Positions 23,466 to 35,584 of a stretch of DNA of 64,000 bases are shown here, one piece after another. This DNA comes from Siphonodentalium dalli (lineage: Eukaryota; Mollusca; Scaphopoda; Gadilida; Siphonodentaliidae). Each line of letters begins with the position of its first letter. Within the stretch, counting starts at the first letter, position 1. The stretch is from contig CP136066.1 in NCBI GenBank assembly GCA_032622095.1, positions 110,257,319-110,321,318 of the forward strand, read 5' to 3'. The translations under genes were made by a program, and so were the position numbers. Below the pieces are notes generated by a model. The model was not told where the DNA came from and did not search any database. It saw only the letters and a program-made list of their open reading frames with translations.

Positions 23466-24960
23466 ACCCTACCCATATGAAATAGCTGTAGACAATTTTC
23501 CTCAAAGCGCTTTTTATATAAAAAACAGTTTAGTACCTATTTGTTCTTGGTTTACTTCAAAATCGAGTCTAAGCGACTAGAATATATAGTGTCCTCCGTT
23601 TCGGAGCGAGTGTCAAGTTAGTCCGTTTCAGGTTTATAGGGGACATGACAATGTGTCATGTCAACGCTCTAGTTGACCAAATTCCGACATACATACCAAA
23701 GTTAGACAATTCCTTAGTTGAAATGAAAAAATGCATCGTAGAATATCATCTGGGTTAGTGTACATGGAACAATTATATGTCATATGCTCTCTGAATTCCA
23801 AGATGTCTTGTTTGTTCTATGTGATAATTATCCTAATATTTCTGTCACATAGAACAAGGTGGTCATTCTAACGAATTTCAGTTCATTGATGTTATTTGAA
23901 CTATTCATAATATAATTAAGTTCCAGTATGTCCTAAGTACCAAAATATGCACCATACCTGCAGTATTCTTCCCAAAAAAGGATTACATTTAATTTATGAA
24001 TAGTCATGCTTATTTATTCTAATAAAGGAATGATTTTCCAATCGAACAATGTTAGAAGTATATCCATAGTCTTAATAGTTGACCCACATCGGAGATTCAA
24101 ACTTTAAAAATCGATTATCTCAAAAACATAAAAAATGCACTTAGGACAACCTGGAAATCAGGTCGGGAGTTGTCTGGCAAATCTTCAAGCCTTCTCAAAT
24201 AATACACTTCGGAATGGTATCGTGTGTGTACTTTTTATTCGTCATTGTCCAATATTTAAACGCTAATTGGCAAAATGTCAGTTTTGTAATCTTTTGCGGA
24301 ATTATACACATATCTCAATAGCTAGAATAATTAATAATTTCGCACAACAATCTAATCATAAAATCAAATTGTGTATTGTCTATAGTGGAGCAGCTAGGAC
24401 CAGAATTGGGCGTTATTTTTCGAGTTCAATCATGTGGAAGAGTAACACACTGAATTATATATCAAAATGTCCGTATTGATACAGCAGATAACAAGCCGGT
24501 GTTGCCTTTTCGTGTAGTGTTGTATGATTTCTTATTTTAGGGTAAAATAGGCTTTTTCATGAATCAACCAGTGAAGCAATGGAATCCAGCTGCCTAAATA
24601 ACATTTGCATCTATTTTTGAATGGGAACACAGCTAAACAATATAGAGGTTGTACATGCTCACATTTTGTGAGAGAATTTTGCAGTATGTCAATGTTCTAG
24701 GGTTCGTTTTTCGGTTAAAAATCGCTATTTTGTGTGAAAAAATTCTGGAATCCACCACAACAAGATATGCATCATTAATTCATTCCACTTTATAAAAAAA
24801 TGCCAGTTTCAATGTTAAAAAATGAAGTGTTAGGCTCGTGAGATGGGCTCGTAATTGAGAGCGTTATTTATTATATGCCGCCATTTGACGACAGAGGCAT
24901 GCACGCTCGTTAACCCTTCCATGGGTGGAGCTTCCTGAAATTATGCGAAAATTATGTTCT
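23466..24960. other. Intergenic, nothing recognised
   Basis: AT-rich, no coding signal. Two matching words at about 23797-23810 and 23848-23860 (tgttctatgtga / tcacatagaaca) form a small inverted repeat. Confidence 0.4.
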
Positions 24961-24961
24961 C

Positions 24962-25130
24962 TTGCATTCTCTTATGTATGCCAGTTTCCCACAGGGAGCC
25001 TCGCATATATATATAAGAATGCATTGGCCTAACAATATTACCTTGACCTTGGATGCCAGTGCATTTTCTTATAAATGTAAGGCTCCCTATGGGAGACTCG
25101 CATATATAAGAAAATACACTGGCACGGGAT
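24962..25130. repeat. Tandem duplication of an approximately 95-bp block
   Basis: Two direct copies share the ordered words gcattctctta / gcattttctta, 'ggga(g)c/a-ctcgcatatata', and 'gcattggc / acactggc'. They are diverged. Confidence 0.55.
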
Positions 25131-25288
25131 TTTGGGCCATCGAATTAACCCGGTGACAATTCTGTCTGATTCAGCGCATCGAATAATCCAACAGTACCAA
25201 ATTCCAGTTCGATATCGTTAACACCGTTAGAGCAGTCTATCGACCAATTTTTTCGATAGTAAATTATCATTGTAATTTGGCGAACCCC

Positions 25289-25716
25289 TTAAAGGCACGT
25301 GAGGCCTTAGTTGTCGAAAATATTCATATTTGTTCCAATCACCGTAAACAGAAAAAAATATTTTACCTAAGCAAGAGTCTGATTGTGTTACGGAAGACAG
25401 CACAATGCGACTGGCTAATCACACACAAATGGCATAAACGCTCTTTATTAGTTCCATATCAGGAATTCACCAACACAGAACGCTCTTTATGTTTACCATC
25501 ATAATATAAACAAACACCAGAAAAGTAACTTTTTGTGCTTTTGTTTACATAACAATGGTGAAACATATGACCATAACATACTGTTTATGCGATATTTCTT
25601 ATTTGTATACGGACAAAGTCTGTCTACATTTTGATGTTCTTTCTGTTTGTGGCGGTTTTTGATGGGTGGAAATATTTTCACAGGATACCCACCGCCAAGG
25701 CCAACAGTATCTTTAA
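25289..25716 (-). mobile_element. TTAA-type MITE family A, copy with internal deletion
   Basis: Flanked by TTAA at 25289-25292 and at 25713-25716 (...tctttaa). It carries the family sequence in reverse orientation, missing about 80 bp near 25347 compared with 34965-35466. Subterminal word on the left: AGGCACGTGAGGCC. Confidence 0.85.
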
Positions 25717-26223
25717 GGTACAGAGTTTGATTGACATAATGTGCACGTTGTCGACATTAGCGTTCATAGGTCGTTTGGCGCCAAACCAAGTATATGATGG
25801 ATCAGTGCATGCCCGACTTGGTAGGAATTGACATTTACACAATAAAAATCCGTTTCCAATTAACATATATGTACCCTGTATACCTTGACCTCTCAGAGAG
25901 TTTGAACTCTGCAAGACTTAGTCACGCCCACAGAGCACATCAATTTTCACCACTTATATTCAGACGGCTGTATCTCACAAACGCCTCGACATGCGGAGCT
26001 GCCTTATGCGTCATTTTAACGGCGACATGCTCAGCTATATCATGATGTACAAGTTGAATCTGCGCAAGCGCGTATATAGAACTACCCCACCCGTTGAAAA
26101 ATTAAACTGAGATGTCTCCCACAATGCGACTTGTGGTATGCATGTTTCAAATCATGTGGGCACCCACATTGAAATTGTGAGTTTCACTCAGTAGGCAGCA
26201 TGTTATAAATATGGTGTGTTGGG

Positions 26224-26305
26224 CGACGAGATATCTCGTCGCCGGCACACAGATGGCGTTTTTTCGGGCGACGAAATATGTCGTCGCCGGCACTAAATGA
26301 GTTAA
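26224..26305. repeat. Palindromic element end ('ggcgacgagatatctcgtcg' type)
   Basis: A 22-bp perfect palindrome starting at about 26221, followed after about 20 bp by a second, imperfect one, then 'ggcactaaatgagttaa'. The same arrangement occurs at about 27678-27715 and 36450-36537. Read on the minus strand it begins TTAACTCATT, which suggests the end of a TTAA-inserting (piggyBac-like) element. Confidence 0.5.
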
Positions 26306-27690
26306 AAAATTCCCTGTCAAAACTTCCAAAAGTTCCAAGGCTTTGTACTGATGCAATATGATCTCTACGGGCGTTAGCCAGATTAGAGATTCATGGCATG
26401 ATCTACCGATAGGATAGATATTTGTCCAGACACTCGGATGATAATGAGAGCATATGCCTTGAATTCGTGCCGTGTTTAAGGCATCAAAAAGGACTAGGTC
26501 CATAAAACAGTAAGAATAAAGACAATGAAGTGGATTAAACATATCTTCTCAAAAATACGCACATAATCGACCGATATGTAAAATATGCACATAATCGACA
26601 TATAATATAAAATACGCACATAATCGACCTATATTGGAAATTACGCACATAATCGACCTATAATATAAAATACGCACATAATCGAACTATGATATAAATT
26701 ACGCACATAATGGACCTAAAATATAAAATACGCACATAATCTACTTATAAAGGTAAATACTCACATATTCGACCTATAATGTGAAATATACACATAATCG
26801 ACTTATAATGTGAAATAGGCACGCAATCGACCTATAATGTTTTATGCCATTACCATCGAAACCAGAACTCCTGAACCATGACCCGCATCCCGGGCACCCC
26901 TCCAAAAATTGTTTTCCATATCCCATTTTACATATCGGAAGAAAAAAAAGTTTCACGCTTTAATCCGGTCTGTCCACGATTTTGCTAAGTATTGACCCTA
27001 AGCCACTGGGCTAATAGTAAAACATACAATTTCGGGTTGGGACATTCAACTACAGTGAATTACTTTATTAAGGAACAGATAATAACTAATAAATATTTAT
27101 CCACGTTAGTTTTTCGACTTTAACTCATTCAGTAGCATGTCTCCTGGTGGGAACGGCTATCTGTAAACCAGCTCTCCTGGGGAAAAAACTATTTTCACTA
27201 TTTAGATTGATTATTCAAATTAGAAAGAATCGAATTGACAGCAGGGATTTCGGGTATAGGCCCTACCCATGAACAGCTTTGAAACTCCATGTCTGGTATC
27301 GTGGAGGGCCATCATAGGTAAAAAAAATTCATGTTGCAATGGCAACGATAACTTCAAATTGACACCGATTGTGTTAAATTACACTTTTTTGTGTGTTATG
27401 TGGCCAACTTAATCATTTGTTCAGTGTTGTTTTGGACATTATTTAGCTTTTGGAACAACATATCATTTTCTTATGGCAAGGATGCGAGTGTTTGTGTGGG
27501 GGGAGGGGCTAATCGGTGAGACCAAACAAATTTTCTAATGGGATGTTGACAATAAACGATCTTGGAGAAAAGATAACAAACTGAAAACTATTTGATGGAA
27601 ATGAACTGTTTGCGTTTTATATTCCTACAACAGTCGCACTATCCGCAGTGCGGCGCACTTCTAATGGCGTTTTTCGGGCGACGAAATATC
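26250..27690. repeat. Tandem segmental duplication b-c-d, copy 1
   Basis: Block b about 26250-27000 (including satellite array 1), block c 27000-27310, block d 27340-27690. Copy 2 is 27690-28773, followed by a LINE, and then d at 34470-34775. Shared words include 'ttccaaggctttgtactgat', 'ccatatcccattttacatat' and 'gcatgtctcctggtgggaac'. The frames 26147-26542 and 27617-28060 (minus) show similar peptides because of the duplication. Neither has a recognisable domain. Confidence 0.85.
26545..26840. repeat. 29-bp satellite array 1
   Basis: About ten copies of a 29-bp AT-rich unit, 'cgcacataatcgacctataa' plus 'tataaaata'. The unit degenerates towards the right edge. Confidence 0.85.
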
Positions 27691-27715
27691 TCGTCGCCGG
27701 CACTAAATGAGTTAA
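27120..27715. mobile_element. Putative TTAA-flanked MITE with TTAACTCATT ends
   Basis: TTAA at 27120-27123 begins 'ttaactcattcagtagc'. TTAA at 27712-27715 ends 'gcactaaatgagttaa', the complement. The right subterminal region holds the 'gacgaaatatctcgtcgccg' palindrome; the left one lacks it. About 596 bp, no gene. TTAA duplication is the piggyBac signature, but no transposase is present. Confidence 0.5.
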
Positions 27716-28773
27716 AAGATTCCCTGTCAAAACTTCAAAAAGTTCCAAGGCTTTGTACTGATGGATTATGATCTCTACGGGCGTTAGCCAGATTAGAGAT
27801 TCATGGCATGAACTACCGATAGGATAGCTATTTTTCCAGACACTCGGATGATAATGAGAGCATATACCTTGAATTCGTGCCGTGTTCAAGACCTCAAAAA
27901 GGACTAGTCCATAGAACAGTGCGAATAAAGACAATGAAGTGGATTCAACATATCTTCTCAAAAATACGCACATAATCGACGCATAATGTGAAATACGCAT
28001 ATAATTGACGTATAATATGCAATAGGCACATAATCGAACTATAATGTGGAATACGCACATAATCGACCTATAATAAAATTACGCATATAATCGACCTATA
28101 ATGGAAAATACGCACATAATCGTCCGGTATGTAAAATACGAACATAATCTACTTATATTATAAAATAAGCACATAATCGACGGATAATGTAAAATACGCA
28201 CATAATCGACTTATAATATAAAATACGCACATAATCGACCTATGATATAAATTACGTACATAATCGAAACTAAACTATAAAATACGCACATAATCTACTT
28301 ATGAAGTTAAATACTCACATACTCGACCTATAATGCGAAATATGCACATAATCGACTTATAATGTGAAATAGGCACATAATCGACCTATAATATTCATGC
28401 CATTACCATCGAAACCAGAAATTCTCATGAACCATGACCCGCAGCCCGGGCACCCCTCCAAAATTGTTTTCCATATCCCATTTTACATATCGGAAAAGTT
28501 TCACGCTTTAATCCGGTCTGTCCACGATTTTGCTGATAATAATTAATAAATATTTCTCCACGTTAGTTTTTCACCTTTAGCTCATTCAGTAACATGTCTC
28601 CTGGTGGGAACGGCTATCTGTAAACCAGCTCTCCTGGGGGAAAAACACTATTTTCACTAAACATTATATTTAGATAATTAGAAAGAATCGAATTGACAGC
28701 AGGGATTGCGGGTATAGGCCCTACCCACGAACAGCTTTGAAACTCCATGTCTGGTACCGTGGATGGCCATCAT
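27690..28773. repeat. Tandem segmental duplication b-c, copy 2
   Basis: Direct copy of 26280-27310. It is broken at 28773, immediately after 'ggatggccatcat', where LINE copy 3 begins. Confidence 0.85.
27955..28400. repeat. 29-bp satellite array 2
   Basis: About fifteen copies of the same 29-bp unit as 26545-26840, so array length changed after or during the duplication. Confidence 0.85.
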
Positions 28774-28774
28774 G

Positions 28775-29128
28775 GACAGAATGGTAAACTGTCATCGCCT
28801 GCCGGTCATGATTCATCGTGCAACAAACAATGCTGCTGGAAATTCAGCTATCAAGCCAGGACATAACCCCATTATAGTTCATGTTGCAACCGATAGAGAC
28901 AAACAAATAATTCTAAATTCCATCACAAATCTGAACAAAAACAGAAGAATAAGTATACGTTCGGACCTTCCTCCTGAACTGAAGAAAGAAAGAGCCAAAC
29001 TCGCGAAAGATGCATTTTCAATTAGGAAAAATGAGAACAAGAAAACTCTAATCAGAGTGTCAGGGATAAGAGTTCAACTGGAGGTGCGAGACACCAACGG
29101 AAAATGGATCGAGCGGAGTGACAGTTAA
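28775..29128 (+). pseudogene. LINE ORF1, C-terminal fragment
   Basis: About 115 codons, open through the insertion boundary; the ATGs at 28763 and 28772 lie in or at the edge of flanking DNA. Motifs: NPIIVHVATDRDKQIIL, RISIRSDLPPELKKERAKL and KTLIRVSGIRVQLEVRD. The pattern of R/K-rich helix, 'S-x-DLPPEL-K-x-R-x-x-L', then an acceptor strand matches the C-terminal domain of LINE ORF1 RNA-binding proteins. The N-terminal coiled coil is missing. Confidence 0.75.
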
Positions 29129-29600
29129 ATAAATAAATTTATCTTGATAAATTTATCTGGATTATAATGTTATTGTTATAAATATTGGATTTAATTTCTC
29201 TGACTGCTTGAAGTTGAGGACTGATGTCGGGGATAAGTTTTACTCGAGGCACGAGATACAAACAATAAAATGGATTGAGCATTATAATCAAGATAGGTTT
29301 GTCAAGATAGATTTATGCAACTGTCATTATGACAGTTGAATGAGTTTGTCTTGATAGATTTGTTTTGATTATAATGTTATTATTATAAATATTGCATTTA
29401 ATTTCTCAAACTGCTTGAAGTTGAGGAATGATGTCAGGAATAAGAGTTTTATCCGAAGTACGAGACACAAACAGAAAATGGATTGAGCGTTATGATGGTT
29501 AAATTTAATTGATCATGATGATATTTAATATTATAAATTTAATTTAATTTCTGTGATAGTTTGAAATTGAGGTCTGTTGGTTGTGATGAATTCAAGCTGG
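29060..29600 (+). repeat. Three tandem copies of the ORF1 tail plus 3' flank, about 185-bp unit
   Basis: The end of ORF1 (GIRVQLEVRDTNGKWIER, stop, then 'ataatgttattgttataaat', 'atttaatttctctgactgct', 'tgaagttgaggactgatgtc') is repeated at about 29228 and 29415. Residues like EARDTN and EVRDTNRKWIER can be read in the second and third copies. The copies are diverged by 10-25 per cent by eye. A G run (about 29599-29612) lies just beyond. Confidence 0.75.
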
Positions 29601-30805
29601 GGGGGGGGGGGGTGGTGTAGAAAGTAAAAAGTGCAGAAAAAGATAATTAAAGGGTTAAAACTTATCAAATGAATGTATTTTTTTTCTATTAAAATTTACT
29701 AGTAATATTCACTGCATATACATGTACATGCATCCATCTTGTTCACGTTGAAAATTATTTTTAAATATCATTAGTTAATGGTATTATATTATTTTAATTT
29801 TCCAAATTATTTATATTATCTTGTCGCCTATTGTCAACACGGCCGTTAGACCTAAAAATTGTTATATAATTGCTGTATGGAATCTGTTCTCGGCACAACC
29901 GACAAGACTTCAATGTTCGTGTATAATCATAATACGGATTACTGATAGAATACAATGTTGGTATATAATACTTTCATATTAAACACTTTCTGGTCCTGAA
30001 TGATGACAGATAATCGTAGATTTCAGTTGGAACTTACCGGTACTTCTTTGAAGGGATTGAATAATACTAATTATTTATCGGCTGTAAACACAATGTTTCC
30101 TGATGTCTGAACAATTACTGATTTGAAATGAGTTTGCTGTGAGCATGAAATGTGATGGTAGCTATGACCCCTGATACATGTACCGGTATGCTCATCTTCT
30201 GTGCTCAACCATGTTGGCCCATTAGGGGTACGGTGTGTTATAAAATCGTTAGGATTTATTTCCATTTTTGATACTAGTAATTATTTCAATGATTTGCTTA
30301 AATTCCGAGGTTTTTCATTATTTTGGATGAATAATATTAAATACTAACAATAGTTATATGGTACACATGTACCGGTTTATATAGAATCATTGTTCTATTA
30401 TGGATTATGACAGATGTGAGTTTGCAGTTGGTCCATTTTAATTTTATGATGTAAACTTTACTGTGTTATTGGACATGGATTGACTACAATTACTAGTACA
30501 TGTATCTTGGGCATGGCTTTTCAAGTCCGCAAACAGACTGGTACATTTTCTACTTGTTATTCCATGTGTGAACTTTTTATATGTACATGAATGGGAACTG
30601 CAATTGTACATTAGTTTGATTTATATGTCCCTGATTAGGACTATAATCTTTTTGTTGGTCATTTTTTATGAACATATGACACGTGAGAGCCAGGCTTTAA
30701 TGAATTATATATTTAATTACTTTATAGTTAGACGATTTAAACACATTATAAATCTTTATTCTAAGCTCGTTATAATGAGAAAATGTGAGTTTCATAAATT
30801 AGACA
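29600..30805 (+). other. LINE copy 3 inter-ORF spacer
   Basis: About 1.2 kb of AT-rich DNA between the ORF1 tails and ORF2, with no sustained frame. The spacer is unusually long for a LINE and could hide an unrecognised nested insertion. Confidence 0.5.
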
Positions 30806-33800
30806 ATGGCTGAGATTAATCTAGATAGCACTGTGGCACTTGATAAACTAGAGGAAGATCCCAGATATAACTTGAAACAAATTATTTCTAGCCCAGAGGC
30901 CCTTGATATCGCAGAACAGGGTGATGAGACTATTTTGCAAATACCAGATTGTCATTACTTTTCTCCTAAATCTTTTCATGATAACGTATCCACGAAGGAT
31001 GAACATCTATCTGTCTTTCACCTGAACTGCCAAAGTCTGAATTCTCACTGGGATGACTTTAATACGTTAATGTTTGAATTGCAGAATAATAAATCCAAAT
31101 TCGGAGTTATTGGGCTAACTGAAATTTTCAGGACACCAGATTGTATTGAGTTTCATCTGAATGGATACCATTCATTAATTAAAAGATGCCGTCCGGATGG
31201 AGATGATTGTCATGGCGGTGTGGGCATTTATATTCGAAATGACTTATCTTATAAAATCAGAGAAGATTTAACAACATTTATTCCTCATGTATTTGAGTCA
31301 CTTTTTGTTGAAGTATTGACAAACAAAAATAAATCGTATATAGTTGGAACTATTTATAGACCTAATACAGCGCCAAAGGCAGACCTAGATAAATTTATAA
31401 AATTAATAAATGAGAAGATGGTTCAGTTTAATAGAGAGCATAACAAAATCATTTTGATAGGAGATTTAAATATTGACTTATTAAAATATAGTAGGCATGA
31501 TAAAACTAATACTTTTCTTAACCATGTTTTTCCCTCTAGTTTCCTCCCAACAATAACAAAACTAACTAGAGTGACCGACTTAACTGCTACTCTGATTGAT
31601 CAAATTTTAATAAATGACCTAACTATTGATTATGAAACTGGTATTATACTAAGTGATATATCTGACCACTTTGGTACTTTTCTCTGTTACAAGAGTAAAC
31701 AAAATAAATCTTATAAAAACTCCAAGATGGAATATCAGCGGAACTTTAATGATGAAAATATATCCTGCTTCAAACGACTTTTAATGTCTGCTAATTATAA
31801 TAGTGTTGTAGGAAGAACGTGTCCTCAGGAATCATATAAATCATTTATGGAAATTTATTCAAATGCCTTTGAAATAGCTTTTCCACTGAAGCAATTGAGG
31901 CAAAAATCTATTAAACAGAAACCATGGATTTCCAATGGACTGATGATTTCCTCTGAACATAAAGCTAAACTTTTTCACAAAAAACTGAAGGATCCCTCTG
32001 AAACTAATGTTTTAAAATACAAAGAATTTTGTAAACTTTTTAAGAAAATAAAACGAGCAAGTAAGAATTTGTACTATATACATATGGTAAATGAATATAA
32101 ACATAATTTGAAAAAAACTTGGAAACTTATTGGTGAGATAATGCAACAAAGATCTAAAAAAAATGGAATATCCCATGTCATTCATTATTGGAGGGGTCGA
32201 AAAAGCAAATAGAAAAGAAGTTGCTGAAGCCTTTAATGCATATTTCTCTACCATTGGTACCACCGAAGCTGAAAAAATAACACAAACTTGTAAAAACTTT
32301 TCTTCTTCCTTACCTACACCTTATAGTGAAACACTGTTTTTTCGCCCCACTACAGTGGAAGAAATTGAAACTACAGTTTCTTCCAGTAAAGGAAAGCATA
32401 GTATTGATAATGATGGCCTTAATTCTTTTATTATGAAGAAAGTTATCAATGAAATTTCTCAACCCCTATGTCATATCTTCAATCTTTCCATGGAAACAGG
32501 AATTATTCCCGATGATATGAAGATAGCAAGGGTTATCCCCCTCCTTAAATCAGGCGATTCAAAGATAATGGGAAACTATCGCCCAATCAGTCTTCTTCCC
32601 ATTTTTTCTAAAATTTTAGAAAGAATTGTGTGTCACAGATTAGTTGATTTTTTAAACAAACATGACATTCTCTATCATGATCAGTATGGTTTTAGAAAAG
32701 ATCACTCAACAATTCATCCAATTTTGAAGCCACTCTATGATGTGGGTTTGAACACTGATAAGAAGAACAAAGATTGTACTCTAACTGCATTTATTGATTT
32801 TTCGAAAGCCTTTGACACAATAAATCATGAAATTCTGCTGAGTAAACTTGAATCCTATGGAGTAAGAGGCAAAGCCAATGAGTGGTATAGAAATTACTTG
32901 ACCAATAGATCTCAATGTGTTGATTTGGAAGGTATGGTTTCTTCCAAACTCCCAATTACATGTGGAGTCCCTCAGGGATATGTTGCTGGGCTGATTCTTT
33001 TCTTAGTTTATGTTAATGATATGCACAAATCAACTGCTTTATCACTTTTATCTTTTGCTGATGACACAACTGTGTACTGTTCGCACAGTAATCTGGATTA
33101 TCTGTATGACTACTTTAACAAGGAACTTGAAAAATTGAGTATTTGGTGTAGAGCAAATAAACTATCATTGAACACAAATAAAACGAAATATATGGTGATA
33201 CAACCAACAAGTGGTCCTTATGTAGTTGCTAATCGTAGGATGAATATAAATAGACAACATGCTGAAAGAATAGGATCAGACTGTCAAGATAAGTCTTTCA
33301 AATTTATGGGTATACACATAGATGAACATTTGACATTTTAATACCACATGAAAGCTGTTTGCGCAAAAATGTCTAACTCTCTGTTTGCTGTAAATCGAGT
33401 AAAAAAATTCCTCCCCCTTGATTGTCTTCGAATGCTATATTTTACTTTAGTACATTCTCATATTCTGTATGGAATTGAGTTATGGGGGAATGCGAGTATT
33501 CAAAATCAAGTTGTAGTGATACAGAAAAAAGCAATTCGAGCTATCAATAAAAAACGCTACAATAGTCACACCGAACCCTTATTTAAAACTAATAACATCT
33601 TAAAATTACAGGATGAATATAGGCAACGGATATGTCTATTTGTGCATGACTGGACATGTGCAAATGTACCATAATCTTTTATAAATAGTTTTAAAATAAA
33701 TAAAAATCCCAGTATGGATACTAGGTCTTCAGGTAAAATGCAGGAATCAAGAGCTCGCATTAAATTTACTGAAAAACTACCCCTACATGTGTTTCCAAAG

Positions 33801-34037
33801 GAATGGATCTCACTGGATAAAAAGATACAGAGTATTCGACCGAAGTCAGCTTTTAAGAGCCAATTTACAAAATCCATTATTGATAATTATTATATGATTA
33901 TTAAGTGCAAAAATAAGTTTTGTCCAGATTGTACAAATATGATATACTTAACTTTCAACGAACCAGTTAACAGGAAAGAAACTGTTACTATTGGACGACC
34001 TTCCCTCATTAGTAAAATGAATTTTCATAATGCCTGA
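30806..34037 (+). pseudogene. LINE ORF2: endonuclease and reverse transcriptase, broken
   Basis: 30806-32212 encodes an N-terminal region and the APE-type endonuclease: VFHLNCQSL, VIGLTEIF with catalytic Glu, GTIYRPN, ILIGDLNIDLL, LIDQILIND, ISDHFGTF with Asp-His. A frameshift sits in the A run at about 32157. The frame from 32163 carries reverse transcriptase: GNYRPISLLPIFSKILERIV, FIDFSKAFDTINHEIL, GVPQGYVAGLILF (normally GS-x-LGPLLF), and SFADDT with both catalytic Asp. In-frame stops at 33339 and 33672 precede continuations of the same frame to 34037, ending in a KFCPDCTN segment. The altered GVPQG motif and three lesions make it non-functional, but it is the best-preserved endonuclease in the window. 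Confidence 0.9.
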
Positions 34038-34964
34038 CATATATATTTATATTTATATGCCTATATGCAGTGCCTATATTCAGTGCTAATTAATTAATTA
34101 GTTGATTGATTGATGGATTAATGCTAACTGATTAATTAATCAATTAATTGATTTATAAAAAATTGTCTATTTAACCAATTTAAATGTGGTTTCTCGTCAT
34201 GATTTCTAAATCTATTTGTCCTTTTATTAGCTTGTAGTAATGAACAAGGATTATAACATATGCAATCCAGCTCTCGTGTGTCATATGACCGGTTATATTA
34301 TAAAATAGACTTAGAATGAATCCATTTTTGTTGTTATTAATGGTAGCAACAGGAAGACGACCTGGATAGGTCATGTTGCATCCACATGACATCTCACTTA
34401 TGTTTCTTATTATGTCTATGTTTATATTTTATATACTATGTTATGTCATGAAATAAAGTATTCTGATTCTGAATGTGTTAAATTACAAATTTTTTTTGTG
34501 TTATGTGGCCAACTTAATCATTTGTTCAGTGTTGTTTTGGACAAATTAATTTTGCTTTTGGAACAACATATCATTTTGTTATGACAAGGATGCGAGTGTG
34601 CGTGTGTGGGGGAGGGGCTAATCGGTGAGACCAAACAAATTTTCTAATGGGATGTTTACAATAAACGATCTTGGAGAAAAGATAACAAAACTGAAAACTA
34701 TTTAATGGAAATGAACTGTTTGCGTTTTATATGCATACAGCAGTCGCACTATCCGCAGTGCGGCGTACTTCTAGTTCGTGTCGTAGCTACGATGTCAATG
34801 ACACATTTTTGGGCCATCGAATTAACACGGTGACAATTCTGTCTGATTCAGCGCATCGAAAAATCTCACAGTACAAAATTCCAGTTCGATATCGTTAACA
34901 CCGTTAGAGCAGTCTATCGACCAATGTTTTCGATAGTAAATTCTCATTGTAATTTGGCGAACCC

Positions 34965-35466
34965 TTAAAGGCACGTGATGCCTTAATTGTCGAAAATATT
35001 CATATTTGTTCCAAGCACCGTAAACAGAAAAACATTAAAACGCATACAGTTTTGTTCATATATACCATGACCATCGCGTAAACAGCATGTTATCATAAAT
35101 ACCTACTATATTTTACCTAAGCAAGAGCCTGATTGGGTTACAGATGACAGCACAATGCTACTGGCTAATCACACACAAATGGCATAAACGCTCTTTATTA
35201 GTTCCATATCAGGAATTCACCAACAAAGAACGCTCTTTATGTTTACCATCATAATATAAACAAACACCAGAAAAGTAACTTTGTATGCTTTTGTTTACAT
35301 AAGAATGGTTAAACATATGAGAATAACATACTGTTTATGCGATATTTCTTATTTATATACGGACAAAGTCTGTCTACATTTTGGTGTTCTTTCTGTTTGT
35401 GGCGGTTTTTGACGGGTGGAAATATTTTCACATGATACCCACCGCCAAGGCCAACCGTACCTTTAA
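34965..35466 (-). mobile_element. TTAA-type MITE family A, full-length, reverse orientation
   Basis: TTAA at 34965-34968 and 35463-35466. Ends AAGGCACGTG... and ...GGCCAACCGTACCTT; 502 bp including both TTAAs. Landmarks: 'ttgtcgaaaatattcatatt', 'aacgctctttatta', 'gtttgtggcggtttttgac'. No coding capacity. The terminal inverted repeats are imperfect and about 16 bp long (AAAGRCACGnnnGGCC). Confidence 0.85.
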
Positions 35467-35584
35467 GGTACAGAGTTTGATTGACATAATGTGCACGTTG
35501 TCGACATTAGCGTTACAAGTCTATGATGGATCAGTGCCCGACTTGGTAGGAATCGACCTTTACACAATAAAAATTGGTTTCCAA

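Larger units (their letters stand above)
25130..26305. repeat. Segmental duplication block a, copy 1
   Basis: Matches about 34805-36537 in order: the left flank 'ggtgacaattctgtctgatt', MITE A at the same TTAA, the loop sequence, then 'catatatgtaccctgtata' through 'gttttttcgggcgacgaaat' to the right boundary. The main difference is that the second MITE A insertion is absent here (empty site at 25860-25863). The small frames inside, such as 25794-26045, are shared with the paralogue only as a result of duplication. Confidence 0.85.
28774..34470 (+). mobile_element. LINE retrotransposon copy 3, CR1/L2-like (plus strand)
   Basis: A 5.7-kb non-LTR retrotransposon set into the second copy of a segmental duplication. 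Its boundaries are read by comparison with the uninterrupted copy at 27310-27345. It contains the ORF1 C-terminus, a long AT-rich spacer with three tandem copies of the ORF1 tail, ORF2 with endonuclease and reverse transcriptase, and a 3' UTR ending 'gaaataaagtattctgattctgaa'. The short ATTCTG-type terminal repeat resembles the 3' ends of CR1/L2-group elements. The 5' end is truncated within ORF1. Several stops and one frameshift make it inactive. Confidence 0.9.

Noticed and set aside
26147-28060. Two similar minus-strand frames (26147-26542 and 27617-28060) as a conserved gene
   Set aside because: Similarity is explained by the segmental duplication at DNA level. No domain, and the frames start or end in satellite DNA.
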